64,000 nt of DNA from Nibribacter koreensis (GCF_039541795.1 NZ_BAABGX010000001.1:186001-250000), one strand, 5' to 3'; counted from the stretch's first letter, positions 51,843-60,486 are shown. Numbers and translations: made by a program. Notes: generated by a model not told the origin, from the letters alone.

Positions 51843-52307
51843 TTATGATATTTTAACTTGTTTTTTATTAGCGGCAGTCGTTCCCTCTTTTTTAGGAAGA
51901 ATGAGTTCTAAAACGCCATTTTTATAATGGGCGTCAATCTTGTCTGCGTTAACGTTGTCTGGCAAGGTAAAGGATCTGTTGAAAGAGCTGTAACTGAATT
52001 CTTTACGACTGTAATTGCCTTTTTCTTCTTGCTTCTCTTTTTTGTGCTCGGCTGTGATGGTGAGTAGGTTGTTGCTTACATCTACGTGTATATCTTCTCT
52101 GTCCATGCCTGGGGTGGCCACCTCAATTTCAAAGTGGTTGGTTTTCTCTTTGATATTGGCTGCCGGGATTTTGCTCATTCCCTTAAAAAAGGGATCCTTG
52201 TTGAAGTAGCGATCCATGTTTCCGAAGAAACGGTCTGCGTTCATGACATCTGTCAAGAGGTGAGTCATAGCCATAGGCTCTTCTGACATTCTTTTCAATT
52301 TTGTCAT
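51843..52307 (-). CDS. Hsp20/alpha-crystallin small heat-shock protein
   Basis: ATP-independent chaperone of 154 residues. The alpha-crystallin domain runs from about 45 to 140: PAANIKEKTNHFEIEVATPG, MDREDIHVDVSNNLLTITAE, and the closing strand with AHYKNGVLELILPKKE (the G-V-L-E/I-x-L-P-K pattern). The N-terminal tail is short and Met-rich. An internal ATG (MSEEPM) could be the start. It is 35 bases downstream of a USP gene and shares its terminator, so the two are probably co-expressed under stress. Confidence 0.93.
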   Translation of the reverse strand: MTKLKRMSEEPMAMTHLLTDVMNADRFFGNMDRYFNKDPFFKGMSKIPAANIKEKTNHFEIEVATPGMDREDIHVDVSNNLLTITAEHKKEKQEEKGNYSRKEFSYSSFNRSFTLPDNVNADKIDAHYKNGVLELILPKKEGTTAANKKQVKIS

Positions 52308-52342
52308 AGGTTTAAAATTAAGGGTAAAAATAAAGGATGATT

Positions 52343-53194
52343 TTAGTGCTTGTAATGGATCACGAGCATGGGGAGGAACGCGTGGGAGACAATCTCCTGC
52401 ATGGGGTTTTGGGAGAATAAATGGCGCCAGAAGGAGTGCGGATGGTATCCCATTACCAACAAATCAGCGCGGTGCTGTTTGCAAAATTGGCTGATGCCCT
52501 CTTCAATGTGGGCACTTTTCTTTTTGTGAAAAGAGGCCCTCGGGAATAGAAGGCGTTTGTGAAGCAGTTCTAACTCATGCCTGGCCATTTGCTTGGTGTC
52601 TTGGTCGTCTTCATGGAAAATATGTAAAAACAACACCTCAGCTTGGAACACATCAGCCAGCCACAGAACATACTGTATGTCTGTAAAGGGCTCACCCTGC
52701 AGGTCTGTGGCGAAGACAATTTTTCTGAAAGGTATGAAAGAGGCCATGGGGGGCACAATCAGGACTGGACAACGAATACTTTTGATTACATCCAATTCTA
52801 GTGACCCTGTCAGCATTCCTTGTAAGCCTTTTAGGTTTTCACTACCCATTACTACCAAGTCAGCGTGTTTCTCTCGGGCTATTTCTGCCAAGGTGTCTTG
52901 GGTATAGCCATACCTAATCTCTGTGAAATAGGGCACCCGCCTTTCCAGATTGGCCACTTCTATTTGGTTTCTAGCCTCTGTTAATTTCCTTTGCACCGCC
53001 TGCCGTACAGATTGGTCCCGAATAGGAACCGTATAGGGCATGCCCCCATATCCTATAAAATCGGTGCCTACCGGCTCATAAATTGAATGGAATAGAATTA
53101 CTCTAGCGTTAATCCTCTGCGCTAGGTCATTGGCGAACCGTGCTGCATTCTCAGAGCTTGGTGAGAAATCATAATTGCATACAATGGTTTCCAT
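52343..53194 (-). CDS. Tandem universal stress protein
   Basis: 283 residues, two Usp domains, opening METIVCNYDFSPSSENAARF. Domain 1 has LVVMGSENLKGLQGMLTGSL, in which the ATP-binding glycines are only partly kept, and IRCPVLIVPP. Domain 2 includes KIVFATDLQGEPFTDIQYVL and a histidine-rich tail. It is similar in layout to the USP at 47.3 kb (both have IVFA-DL and EEGISQ-C segments: SAHIEEGISQFCKQHRADLL here). First gene of an operon with hsp20. Confidence 0.88.
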   Translation of the reverse strand: METIVCNYDFSPSSENAARFANDLAQRINARVILFHSIYEPVGTDFIGYGGMPYTVPIRDQSVRQAVQRKLTEARNQIEVANLERRVPYFTEIRYGYTQDTLAEIAREKHADLVVMGSENLKGLQGMLTGSLELDVIKSIRCPVLIVPPMASFIPFRKIVFATDLQGEPFTDIQYVLWLADVFQAEVLFLHIFHEDDQDTKQMARHELELLHKRLLFPRASFHKKKSAHIEEGISQFCKQHRADLLVMGYHPHSFWRHLFSQNPMQEIVSHAFLPMLVIHYKH

Positions 53195-53608
53195 CCTGAT
53201 TTACCGGTAGTTGATAAAATAAACAGGCAAGCCAGAGCTCAGCAGAAGTGAGAAATAGCTTAGTCCCTACTGTAATCTATACGATAATAATTGTATTATG
53301 GTATTGATAATCAGTATTTTGCTGTGAGAATACTTGCCTTAAGGATGGTAAGCACCTGTGGCAAGTAATTATCGCTTTTATTGAAATACTACTAGTTACT
53401 AGCCATATAAGAGCCATTATGGAGGTATTAGGAAAATATATGATGATCAGGAAGCAAATTTAGCTTAGTCATTGGCGTAGGCTTTCTGTTAAAAAATCAT
53501 GCATCTAATAAAACCGCTCATCGTTAAACTGTTCGTGTATTGAGGATATTTCTTTGACAGGGGTAAGCTCCCCAATAGTTATCATGCACTTCATTAAAAT
53601 TGACTATC
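53195..53608. other. Divergent intergenic region
   Basis: About 415 AT-rich bases between divergent USP and ypfJ genes. No gene or convincing -33/-7 promoter pair was recognised. Confidence 0.35.
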
Positions 53609-54502
53609 ATGAAATGGCAAGGCAGAAGAAAAAGCAGCAATATTGAAGACCTTAGAGGCCAGTCAGCAGGAGGCGGGGGCAGGGGTATTAGTCCTATGCT
53701 CATTCTGCCTTTGATTCGGCTTCTTTTCTCTAAGGCAGGTTTGGTGATTGTAGCCATTCTGGCGCTGGTGTTTTTTTTAACAGGTACCAACCCATTGGCG
53801 TTACTGCAGCAGTTTGTAGGCGGTGAACCGCAGTATGCCCAATCCTCTAACGCCCAGCAGAGCCCAGAAGAGCAGGCCTTAGCAGAACAAACCGCCATCG
53901 TACTGGCAGATACTGAAGACGTCTGGAATAAGCTCATTCAAGGTTACAGGGAGCCCACGTTGGTCCTGTTTTCAGACCAGGTTAATTCGGCCTGTGGTAC
54001 GGCCTCTTCCGCCTCGGGCCCGTTCTACTGTCCCGGCGATGAAAAGTTGTACATTGACCTGAGCTTTTTTGAGGAGATGGATCACAAACTTGGGGCCGAG
54101 GGAGACTTTGCACAGGCATATGTGGTGGGCCATGAGGTTGGACATCATGTGCAGAAACTTACAGGTACCATGGATCAGGTAAACGCTATGCGCGGCAAGT
54201 TATCCGAAACGGAATTCAACAAACTCATGGTTCGGGTTGAGCTGCAGGCCGATTTTTATGCTGGTGTTTGGGCACACCATACGCAGCGCTCCACAGGATT
54301 CATGGAACCCGGCGACCTGGAGGAAGCCTTGAATGCGGCAAGTGCCATTGGGGATGACCGCTTGCAGCAACGGTCTACCGGCCGGGTAGTGCCGGACTCT
54401 TTCACGCACGGTACCTCTGCCCAACGGGTGAGATGGTTTAAAAAAGGATTTGAGACAGGTGACGTGTCACAGGGAGATACTTTTAACGCCACTGTTTTAT
54501 AA
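53609..54502 (+). CDS. ypfJ: YpfJ-family neutral zinc metallopeptidase (KPN_02809 type)
   Basis: 297 residues from ATG 53609 (MKWQGRRKSSNIEDLRGQ), the conserved family N-terminus. A transmembrane segment (LVIVAILALVFFLTG, about 45-60) anchors it to the membrane with the peptidase outside. The zinc-binding HEVGHH is at 175-180; other family blocks are CGTASSASGPFYCPGDEKLY and ELQADFYAGVWAHH, the latter giving a third ligand. The family has no known substrate. It lies directly left of the mobile element and has its own terminator. Confidence 0.92.
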   Translation: MKWQGRRKSSNIEDLRGQSAGGGGRGISPMLILPLIRLLFSKAGLVIVAILALVFFLTGTNPLALLQQFVGGEPQYAQSSNAQQSPEEQALAEQTAIVLADTEDVWNKLIQGYREPTLVLFSDQVNSACGTASSASGPFYCPGDEKLYIDLSFFEEMDHKLGAEGDFAQAYVVGHEVGHHVQKLTGTMDQVNAMRGKLSETEFNKLMVRVELQADFYAGVWAHHTQRSTGFMEPGDLEEALNAASAIGDDRLQQRSTGRVVPDSFTHGTSAQRVRWFKKGFETGDVSQGDTFNATVL

Positions 54503-54642
54503 AACTACAGGAGATAAGCAAAGGCAGATAAAACACTAGGAAAGGATGGTATAATAGATTTGACTACTCTTTTTATAAGTATGTTTTTTTTCAAAAATAG
54601 TAGTTTGATTAACCAAACCAGATAGCAAAAAGGTAGAAACGA

Positions 54643-54676
54643 AAAAAGCCGCTTCATGTACATGAAGCGGCTTTTT
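54643..54676. terminator. Perfectly symmetric terminator
   Basis: AAAAAGCCGCTTCATGT with ACATGAAGCGGCTTTTT, a 34-base perfect palindrome with A- and T-runs on the outside. Usable in both directions; it marks the last chromosomal feature before the mobile element. Confidence 0.93.
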
Positions 54677-54814
54677 AGTAGTCCGTAGGGGAACACAATA
54701 TATAAATATTTGTAACTATTTGTAATTAAAACCCTCTAAATGGCTTTTAAATAGAGTTTTTATTGCTGGTGTTTATGGATATTTACAGGTGTTAAAATAA
54801 AAACTGTTACTTAT

Positions 54815-54845
54815 TTGTTACTCATATTCCCTTTTCCTACGTTTG
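54815..54845 (+). promoter_or_regulatory. Bacteroidota-type promoter for the integrase gene
   Basis: A TTG at 54815-54817, 20 bases, then TACGTTTG at 54838-54845. This matches the known Bacteroidota consensus TTG-N(17-23)-TAnnTTTG exactly. The ATG follows about 40 bases later. Confidence 0.72.
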
Positions 54846-54884
54846 GTGCGTGCTAGTTGCACCCTCTGAAAATCCAATAAAACT

Positions 54885-56009
54885 ATGGCAAAGAAAAGCC
54901 CCGCCGCCGAGGCGGGGAAGGTATCCCAGACGCGCGTGGTCGTGAAGGGAAAACTGGTGAAGCTGCGCGCCCGCAGACTACCGGCGGGCGGCGAGACGCT
55001 CTACCTGGACTACAACGAGGGCGGGAAGCGCCGCTACGACTTCCTGGGTCTGCACCTCATGGAAAGCGCAAAAACTTCAAAAGACCGGCAGCAGAACAAG
55101 GACAACCAGCTGCTGGCCGAGCGCATCCGCTCTGAAAGGGAGCTACAGCTCTCCAAGAACAGCCTCATCGTGAAGGCCTCGGTCCAGCGCCGGGCGGACT
55201 TCCTGGCCTACCTGGACGAGTACGTAGAGTCCTACCCCAAGAAGGACCTGAGGGTGATGGAGGCGATGAGGAAGCAGTTCAAGGCCATGCTGGGGGAGAC
55301 GGGCGCGCTACCCTTCTCGGAGGTGACCGTTAGGCTCTGCTCCAGGTTCCGCAGCCACCTTGAGGCCAAGTGCTCCGGCTCCACGCCCTACAACTACTTC
55401 AAGAAGTTCCGCAAGGTGCTTAGGCAGGCGGTGAAGGACGGGCTGATCGACCGCAACCCGGCAGAGGAGGTGGAGAACCGCTACGCCGAGGGCATCGAGA
55501 AGGAGGTGCTCACCACGAAGGAGATCCAACTGATGGCCAACGTGGAGTGCTACCTGCCAGAGGTGAAGCGGGCCTTCCTCTTCAGCTGCGTGACGGGGCT
55601 CAGGTTCTGCGACATCCAGGCACTGGAATGGAAGTGCATCGCGGGCTCTGTCATCCGGCTCAAACAGCAGAAGACCTCCAAGGAGGTGGTGGTGAACCTC
55701 AACGGCACGGCAATAAGACTTTTGGGAGAGAAGACAAAGTCGAACGGGAAGGTGTTCGAGCTGCCCTCCAGCACGACCTGCGCCAAGCACCTGCAGAACT
55801 GGGCCAACAAGGCTAAAATTGGCAAGAAGGTGACCTGGCACTGCGCCCGGCACTCCTTCGGCACGAACCTGCTCATCTCCGGGGCGGACGTGCGTTCGGT
55901 CTCGGGCCTGCTCGGGCACTCCAGCCTGGTGGAGACCCAGAAGTACGTGAGATTGGTTGAGTCGCTCAAGGAAAAAGCAGTAGAGAAGCTGCCCGAGATT
56001 GTTTTCTAG
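54885..56009 (+). CDS. Tyrosine-type site-specific recombinase (integrase)
   Basis: 374 residues with an arm-type DNA-binding N-terminus, a SAM-like core-binding domain (about 100-205) and the catalytic domain. The catalytic residues are visible: Arg240 (TGLRFCDI), His319 and Arg322 (HCARHSFG), His345 (GLLGHS) and nucleophile Tyr354 (TQKYVRL). It should integrate and excise the element together with the HTH proteins downstream. Codons are much richer in G/C at the third position than in neighbouring chromosomal genes, a sign of transfer. A consensus promoter precedes it. Confidence 0.93.
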   Translation: MAKKSPAAEAGKVSQTRVVVKGKLVKLRARRLPAGGETLYLDYNEGGKRRYDFLGLHLMESAKTSKDRQQNKDNQLLAERIRSERELQLSKNSLIVKASVQRRADFLAYLDEYVESYPKKDLRVMEAMRKQFKAMLGETGALPFSEVTVRLCSRFRSHLEAKCSGSTPYNYFKKFRKVLRQAVKDGLIDRNPAEEVENRYAEGIEKEVLTTKEIQLMANVECYLPEVKRAFLFSCVTGLRFCDIQALEWKCIAGSVIRLKQQKTSKEVVVNLNGTAIRLLGEKTKSNGKVFELPSSTTCAKHLQNWANKAKIGKKVTWHCARHSFGTNLLISGADVRSVSGLLGHSSLVETQKYVRLVESLKEKAVEKLPEIVF

Positions 56010-56427
56010 TTTAAGTGGAAGTATCTTAATTTAGATTGGGTTAAGGTCATTTAAAGTACCATACTTTAGTAATTCCCTGAAATATTTTCGGTCTACGGGA
56101 AAAATATTTTAGGCCATTTCTTTTCACTTTATTTACAGGTAATACCACTTTACTGATAGGTAGTTTGCTTTTATTGGAAACAGCTTGTCTTTTGTATTTA
56201 GGCGACGTTTAGTATGGTTGGTTATAAGCTTTATGAGCTTTAAATTGCATGCGTAATCAGATCATATAGCAACAGTGATTATGATGCAACGTTCTTATCC
56301 CTATTCGGTGAATTGTAGTGGGCAAGGCTACATTCGATCAGAAAGGGCATTAATTTATTTGTTAAATGAAGAAGGCCGTGATTATTGAGTATATCAATTT
56401 CCACGGCTTCCTTCGGCAATCTTATTA
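56010..56427. other. AT-rich intergenic region in the element
   Basis: About 420 bases between the integrase and the first HTH gene; no gene or clear promoter or terminator was recognised. Confidence 0.35.
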
Positions 56428-56718
56428 ATGATGAATAAAATCGTCAACTATCTTGCCCAGATTGAAGCTCTATTAAAGGTTCAATCAGCATCTTCAAAAA
56501 AGGTGCTTACTGTAGATGAGGCCTCGAAGTACCTTGGCCTATCCGATTCCATGCTCTACAGCCTCACAAGCCAGCGGCTCATCCCTCACTCCAAACCATC
56601 CGGGAAAAAGGTTTTCTTTGATAGGGAAGACCTTGAGCGCTGGGCGCTCAGCAACCGCGTCCGCACCATTGAGGAAATCCAGCATCAGTCCAACGGGAGG
56701 AAACCTAAAAGCAATTAG
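56428..56718 (+). CDS. Excisionase-type helix-turn-helix protein
   Basis: 96 residues with an HTH_17/MerR-like DNA-binding segment: VLTVDEASKYLGLSDSMLYS, SQRLIPHSKPSGKKVFFDRE and DLERWALSNRV. Such proteins act as recombination directionality factors or as regulators in Bacteroidota mobile elements. Two ATGs (56428, 56431) are possible. The second HTH gene follows after two bases, so they form one transcript with the unknown 116-aa gene and the ATPase. Confidence 0.88.
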   Translation: MMNKIVNYLAQIEALLKVQSASSKKVLTVDEASKYLGLSDSMLYSLTSQRLIPHSKPSGKKVFFDREDLERWALSNRVRTIEEIQHQSNGRKPKSN

Positions 56719-56720
56719 CC

Positions 56721-57050
56721 ATGCAAGAGATTAGACTGATCCAGCTCCAGACACAGGAGCTGCGGATGATCGTGCGCGAGGAGTTGCGCCGGGTACTCTC
56801 CGAGACTGGGCTTCTTAAAGCAATCGGTTTGCACGAGGAGCTGCTCACCATCGAGCAGGCCGCCCAGATGCTGGGCCTGGCCAAGTCCACCATCTATGTG
56901 CTCACCTCTAGGCAGGAGATCCCCTGCTTTAAGAAGTCCCGCCGTCTTTATTTCAGGAGGAGCGAACTCCTCACTTGGGTAGAGGCTGGAAGAAGGAAGC
57001 CTGACGGAAAAGAGACGGTTTCACCCTCTAACAGCCACTCTGATGAATAA
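56721..57050 (+). CDS. Second excisionase-type helix-turn-helix protein
   Basis: 109 residues. An N-terminal helical part (LQTQELRMIVREELRRVLSE) precedes the same HTH arrangement: LLTIEQAAQMLGLAKSTIYV, SRQEIPCFKKSRRLYFRRSE and LLTWVEAGRRK. It is clearly a paralogue of the protein before it but with a different recognition helix. The stop overlaps the next gene by eight bases. One of the two may guide excision and the other replication or transcription of the element; this is inference. Confidence 0.87.
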   Translation: MQEIRLIQLQTQELRMIVREELRRVLSETGLLKAIGLHEELLTIEQAAQMLGLAKSTIYVLTSRQEIPCFKKSRRLYFRRSELLTWVEAGRRKPDGKETVSPSNSHSDE

Positions 57051-57393
57051 TGAGAACCCGCTGCTGCAGATCAGCCAGCTGGTCGAGAGTACTGCAGCCA
57101 TGGTGGCCTTACACAGCAGAAGGTTGGAGGTATACCTGAAGAGCACCTATGACCCGATGGAGGTGAGGCAGAAAAGGATAAACCATGTGCGGGAGCTGGA
57201 ATCGCTACATCAGAAACTCGTGTCTGTGCGACACCTTCTGCCTCAGTCCCTTTTATCGGAACTACTGACAATCCATGCCCTCTTTATGGAAGATCCGGAG
57301 CTGACCGGAGCCATTGTGGAGATAAGGCGGAAGGGCGTGGCCTTTGTCCCGTCCAAGGCCGGGAGAACCACCCTCACCATCACTTTATATTAA
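57043..57393 (+). CDS. Unknown helical protein of mobile element (116 aa)
   Basis: Not recognised. Mostly helical (LLQISQLVESTAAMVALHSR, INHVRELESLHQKLVSVRHL) with a short C-terminal basic and beta-like end (VAFVPSKAGRTTLTITLY). It lies between the second HTH gene (8-base overlap) and the RepA-like ATPase (10-base gap), so it is probably a replication or accessory factor of the element. No catalytic motif is visible. Confidence 0.75.
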   Translation: MNNENPLLQISQLVESTAAMVALHSRRLEVYLKSTYDPMEVRQKRINHVRELESLHQKLVSVRHLLPQSLLSELLTIHALFMEDPELTGAIVEIRRKGVAFVPSKAGRTTLTITLY

Positions 57394-57402
57394 TTCAAAT
57401 CA

Positions 57403-58542
57403 ATGCAGATACAAGTTAACACATCAATGGATCCCGACTCGCTGCAGACTCTTATGCTCCTGAGAAATTCCCGGGAGCGCCTGAGGGAACGGGTGAAAGG
57501 AGAGATCATCTTCGCAAAGCCTCTGCTTTTATTTCAAGAACGGGGCATCATCTACCCGAACACCATAAACATCATCCAGGGAAAGACGGGCGTGCACAAG
57601 AGCCGCCTGGTGGAGGCGATCTGCGCCACCCTGCTGGCCAGAGAGCCCGGCCATTCCCCGAACTCCATCGGATTCAGCCGGGTGGAGCCCGCCCAGCGGT
57701 TCAGGGTACTGTACGTGGACACGGAGAGGAACGAGCGGGACCAGTTCCCGTTCGCCCTCCAGCAGATTAAGCGCATGGCAGGTTTCGGGATGGGGGACGA
57801 GGTGCCCGAGTTCGATTTCTTCTCCCTCATCCAGGTGCCCAGGCTCCGGCGCTACCAGGCGCTTGAGCTCTACCTGACCTTAGACCTGGAGAGGGTGCCG
57901 GGCGTGGAGACGGTGGTGGTGTTGGACGTGATCACGGACTGCGTGGCCAACTTCAACAACCCCGACGACAGCATGCTCCTGCTGGATTTCCTGAACCAGC
58001 AGATCTCCCACCACAACATCACCTTCGTTTGCGTGATCCACGAGAACCCGGCCGGGGGAGACAAGCCCAGAGGGCACGTGGGCACCGAGCTGATGAACAA
58101 GTCCAGCTCCCAGGTGCAGATCGCCTTCGAGCAGGACAGCAAAAGGAAGGAGACTGAGCTGATAAAGGTGACGACACTCAAGAACAGGGTCATGGCCAAG
58201 CAGCCACCCGTGTACATGCGCTTTGATGCAGACAGACACGAACTGGTGTTGGCCGAGGAGGAGCTGATCCGGCAGGGGGAGGATGACCGAAGAACAAAGC
58301 TCAGCCAGGGGACATTGCTATCATTCCTCTCGGTTAATCTGAAGGAGCCCATTGCCAGCGGGGATTTGCTCTCGCTGGTGATGGATGAGTTCGACTGCAG
58401 CAGGACCACCGCCCTGGCCCGGGTGAAGGAGCTTTTGCAAGAGGGGAACCGGCAGCTTATCTCCGCGAATGTGACAGGACCAAGGCTGGAGAAGCAGAGG
58501 CGGGGGAGGAACGAGTTCTACTCGATAGTCATCCCCAACTAG
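57403..58542 (+). CDS. RecA-fold ATPase (RepA-like, AAA_25 type)
   Basis: 379 residues with a RecA-like NTPase: Walker A G60-KTGVHKS67 (INIIQGKTGVHKSRLVEA), strand VLYVDTERNERDQ, Walker B near D175 (VVVLDVITD) and ITFVCVIHENPAGGDKPRGH. This resembles RepA helicases and the BT4734-type replication proteins of Bacteroidota elements. A C-terminal winged helix-like part (DLLSLVMDEFDCSRTTALAR) may bind DNA. It is the last gene of the int-proximal operon and is followed by a strong terminator. It may replicate the excised element. Confidence 0.85.
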   Translation: MQIQVNTSMDPDSLQTLMLLRNSRERLRERVKGEIIFAKPLLLFQERGIIYPNTINIIQGKTGVHKSRLVEAICATLLAREPGHSPNSIGFSRVEPAQRFRVLYVDTERNERDQFPFALQQIKRMAGFGMGDEVPEFDFFSLIQVPRLRRYQALELYLTLDLERVPGVETVVVLDVITDCVANFNNPDDSMLLLDFLNQQISHHNITFVCVIHENPAGGDKPRGHVGTELMNKSSSQVQIAFEQDSKRKETELIKVTTLKNRVMAKQPPVYMRFDADRHELVLAEEELIRQGEDDRRTKLSQGTLLSFLSVNLKEPIASGDLLSLVMDEFDCSRTTALARVKELLQEGNRQLISANVTGPRLEKQRRGRNEFYSIVIPN

Positions 58543-58850
58543 GTGTCTTTAACCGATAGGTACAGGTGCAATGGCCCTTATAGGCGCGTTGCACCTGTAC
58601 CTATTTTTTTATGACTGATCCGCATGCCTTTTAGGCCTCACTTTACGCAAATCCCATATAAAACCAAGTCAGAGCAATAACGAATTACTTTAATCTGCTT
58701 TGACGGAGATTGATCCCAGATGCACTTGGATATAGGTTAAAATAACCATAACACCACCTACTGAAAATGAGGTAGAAAATAAGTGTGAAGGATCTGATGC
58801 GGCTATTCCTAAGCTTTAGGTTTGGGGAACCAACTTAAAGCATAAAAACT
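58543..58850. other. Terminator and spacer after the RepA-like gene
   Basis: Contains the terminator listed separately. The remaining bases hold no recognised gene; an AT-rich stretch precedes the next ATG. Confidence 0.4.
58556..58609 (+). terminator. Intrinsic terminator of the HTH-ATPase operon
   Basis: Fifteen-base arms TAGGTACAGGTGCAA and TTGCACCTGTACCTA followed by tttttttt. Confidence 0.94.
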
Positions 58851-59201
58851 ATGGAAAAAAGACAGGATCCCCTCACCGGGGAGGAGTTCATCCCGGCCAG
58901 GCGCAACCAGCGCTTCGCCAGTCGGGAAAACCAGGTGCGCTACAACAACCTGGTCGCTCAGGGAAAGCGTGATGCCAAACGCGAAGTGGACAGGGTCTTG
59001 GACATGAACCGGACGATCCTTTTGCGCTTGCTTGGGGAGGCCAAGAGTGCGACCCACAGTCAGGAGTATCTTGCCGGGGCCGGCTTCGATTTCAGTGCCT
59101 TCACCCAGGTGTTTAAGGTAGACGGGGGGCAGCGCATCTCCGTCTATGATATGGCTCTAAAGCCGCTGGGAGATGGCCGATTTACCATCACAAGATGTTA
59201 A
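58851..59201 (+). CDS. Unknown basic protein of mobile element (116 aa)
   Basis: Not recognised. The N-terminus is basic and Gln/Asn-rich (FIPARRNQRFASRENQVRYN, GKRDAKREVDRVLDMNRTIL), then a helical section and a beta-like end (DMALKPLGDGRFTITRC). The composition suggests nucleic-acid binding, perhaps a mobilisation or nick-site accessory protein, but nothing proves this. It is followed directly by a small membrane protein gene (one base between stop and ATG). Confidence 0.65.
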   Translation: MEKRQDPLTGEEFIPARRNQRFASRENQVRYNNLVAQGKRDAKREVDRVLDMNRTILLRLLGEAKSATHSQEYLAGAGFDFSAFTQVFKVDGGQRISVYDMALKPLGDGRFTITRC

Positions 59202-59202
59202 G

Positions 59203-59391
59203 ATGGGAGAAGTATTGGAAATCGGTCAGTTCGGGGATTTGCTACCATTGGCGTCCTTGCCGCCAGTTGTACATAAGGATAATGGATCAGGATTTTTGGT
59301 TTTACTACTCTTCCTGCTTTTGGCTTTTTTTGTTCTTTGCCTGGTCCTGACCCTTTTAAAGAAAGAGGACCAGGCGAGAAAAAAACACTAA
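59203..59391 (+). CDS. Single-pass membrane protein of mobile element (62 aa)
   Basis: The ATG at 59203 follows the previous stop by one base (TAAG-ATG), showing coupling; an in-frame ATG at 59173 would overlap the previous gene and is less likely. An acidic N-terminal part is followed by one strongly hydrophobic segment (FLVLLLFLLLAFFVLCLVLT) and a basic tail (LLKKEDQARKKH), so a cytoplasmic C-terminus is expected. Holin-like or membrane-anchor functions are possible, none proven. Confidence 0.58.
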   Translation: MGEVLEIGQFGDLLPLASLPPVVHKDNGSGFLVLLLFLLLAFFVLCLVLTLLKKEDQARKKH

Positions 59392-60151
59392 AGTATTTAC
59401 TTAATCAACTTGTACTTACCTGCCTTAATTTTTTTATAAGGCACAGTTAGGAATTGGACTTGGTTTTTCTAGCAAATTTCTAAGTTCGATTTTCTAACTG
59501 AGAAAGTTACAGTTCCTTTTTAGGAAGCACAGTTGGACTTGGTAGCAAACCGAACACAAATCGACAATAATGACCCTTGAAAAATAGAAAATAACTAAAC
59601 AATCAGTAATTAGAAAGCACGTCTTAGGCAAGCTTAGCAGGCCTCAATACAAAGAACTGATGTTGACTTGGCCAGTGAGTTTAACAACCCCATTGGAACC
59701 GACGCGCATGAAGTTTTCATCATCTTATTGCTCACGTTATACGATAGAGCCATTTGATCTTTCAGAGGAAGAATTAAGGCTGTATGTTAACCTACTTTTC
59801 TTTAAGGCAACCAACTTTCTTGAATAATGCATTACAAGGATACATGGAATCTTCATATCATAATCAAATTACTGTATTCGCCAATTCATAAAATAGTTTC
59901 AACATATAAGCTTCCTTTCTTAAATAAAGTTAATAAAGCTACAACGCTATTAAAGCCAGTGTCTATTGGGCCTTATTTGACAAGAACCTGGAAGTGCCGT
60001 ACGGTGAAGAGGAGTTAGAGCTGAAACAGCTACCGATGCTGGTCATTTTATAAACTGAGCTTGCCTACCAAAATAGTATTGAATTAATACTTACCTTTTC
60101 AATATTGAGGATATGAAATATTAAACTCATCTAACTTATACCAAACCCTTT
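59392..60151. other. AT-rich relic region
   Basis: Nothing is a confident gene. The stretch contains short pieces that read like ends of lost genes, including a 39-codon piece at 59937-60053 (YWALFDKNLEVPYGEEELEL) and a piece near 59656-59753 (DLASEFNNPIGTDAHEVF). A 63-codon frame at 59827-60018 lacks a plausible start and composition. Confidence 0.4.
59937..60053 (+). pseudogene. Gene fragment (C-terminal piece)
   Basis: The frame reads SYNAIKASVYWALFDKNLEV then PYGEEELELKQLPMLVIL and stops. The pattern of an amphipathic helix, NLEVPYG and an acidic strand is like the C-terminal end of a larger globular or channel protein (possibly MscS-like), but upstream stops appear at once. No start codon is present, so it is a relic rather than a gene. 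Confidence 0.3.
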
Positions 60152-60404
60152 ATGAACAAGCATTATTTACTCTCTCAGACCAAATCAACTGGTTCTGCCT
60201 ATCTGTTCTTCCTGCTCTTCGGCGCGCGCTACATCTATCTTGGCAAAATAGCCGTCCAGATCCTATTTTGGACCAAGCTGGTGGCCTTGGCATCTAGGCG
60301 CTGATAGACCTTTCACCATGCCCGGCAAAGTGGCTAGGCACAACGCCCCTATCTTCCAGCAAGTGGAGCAACTTGAAAACAGGAGAAGGAAGCTAAGCAC
60401 TTAA
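60152..60404 (+). pseudogene. Decayed TM2-domain protein
   Basis: Starts MNKHYLLSQTKSTGSAYLFF, typical of TM2-domain proteins (which read K-S-x-G-x-A-Y-L-h-h). The GAHRFYLGK block is shortened to GARYIYLGK. The later GGLGIWALIDLF block is found in a second frame, with the tryptophan codon changed to TAG, and FTMPGKVARHNAPIFQQVEQ in a third frame. So at least two frameshifts and one stop are present. The intact ancestor would be about 85-90 residues. Confidence 0.7.
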
Positions 60405-60486
60405 GACAAATGCAGATGATGCCTGTTGCATCTGGAAGATAGCCGCAACCAGCAAATTTTGATCTTTTCTTACAGCCTTCTTATTA

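Larger units (their letters stand above)
54503..54884. other. Junction between ypfJ and the integrase gene
   Basis: About 380 bases holding the ypfJ terminator and the integrase promoter (both listed). No tRNA or tmRNA gene was seen, so the attachment site, if it is here, is intergenic. The other end of the element is outside the window, so the core cannot be defined. Confidence 0.4.

Noticed and set aside
54503..54884. tRNA gene as integration target
   Set aside because: No cloverleaf or TTC-type T-loop sequence was found near the integrase.
55308..55919. Long antisense frame in the integrase gene
   Set aside because: It is a shadow produced by high G+C at third positions of the integrase.
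59827..60018. 63-codon open frame in the relic region
   Set aside because: Translation is rich in Ile/Lys/Thr with no domain pattern, and the sequence beneath reads better in another frame as a relic fragment.
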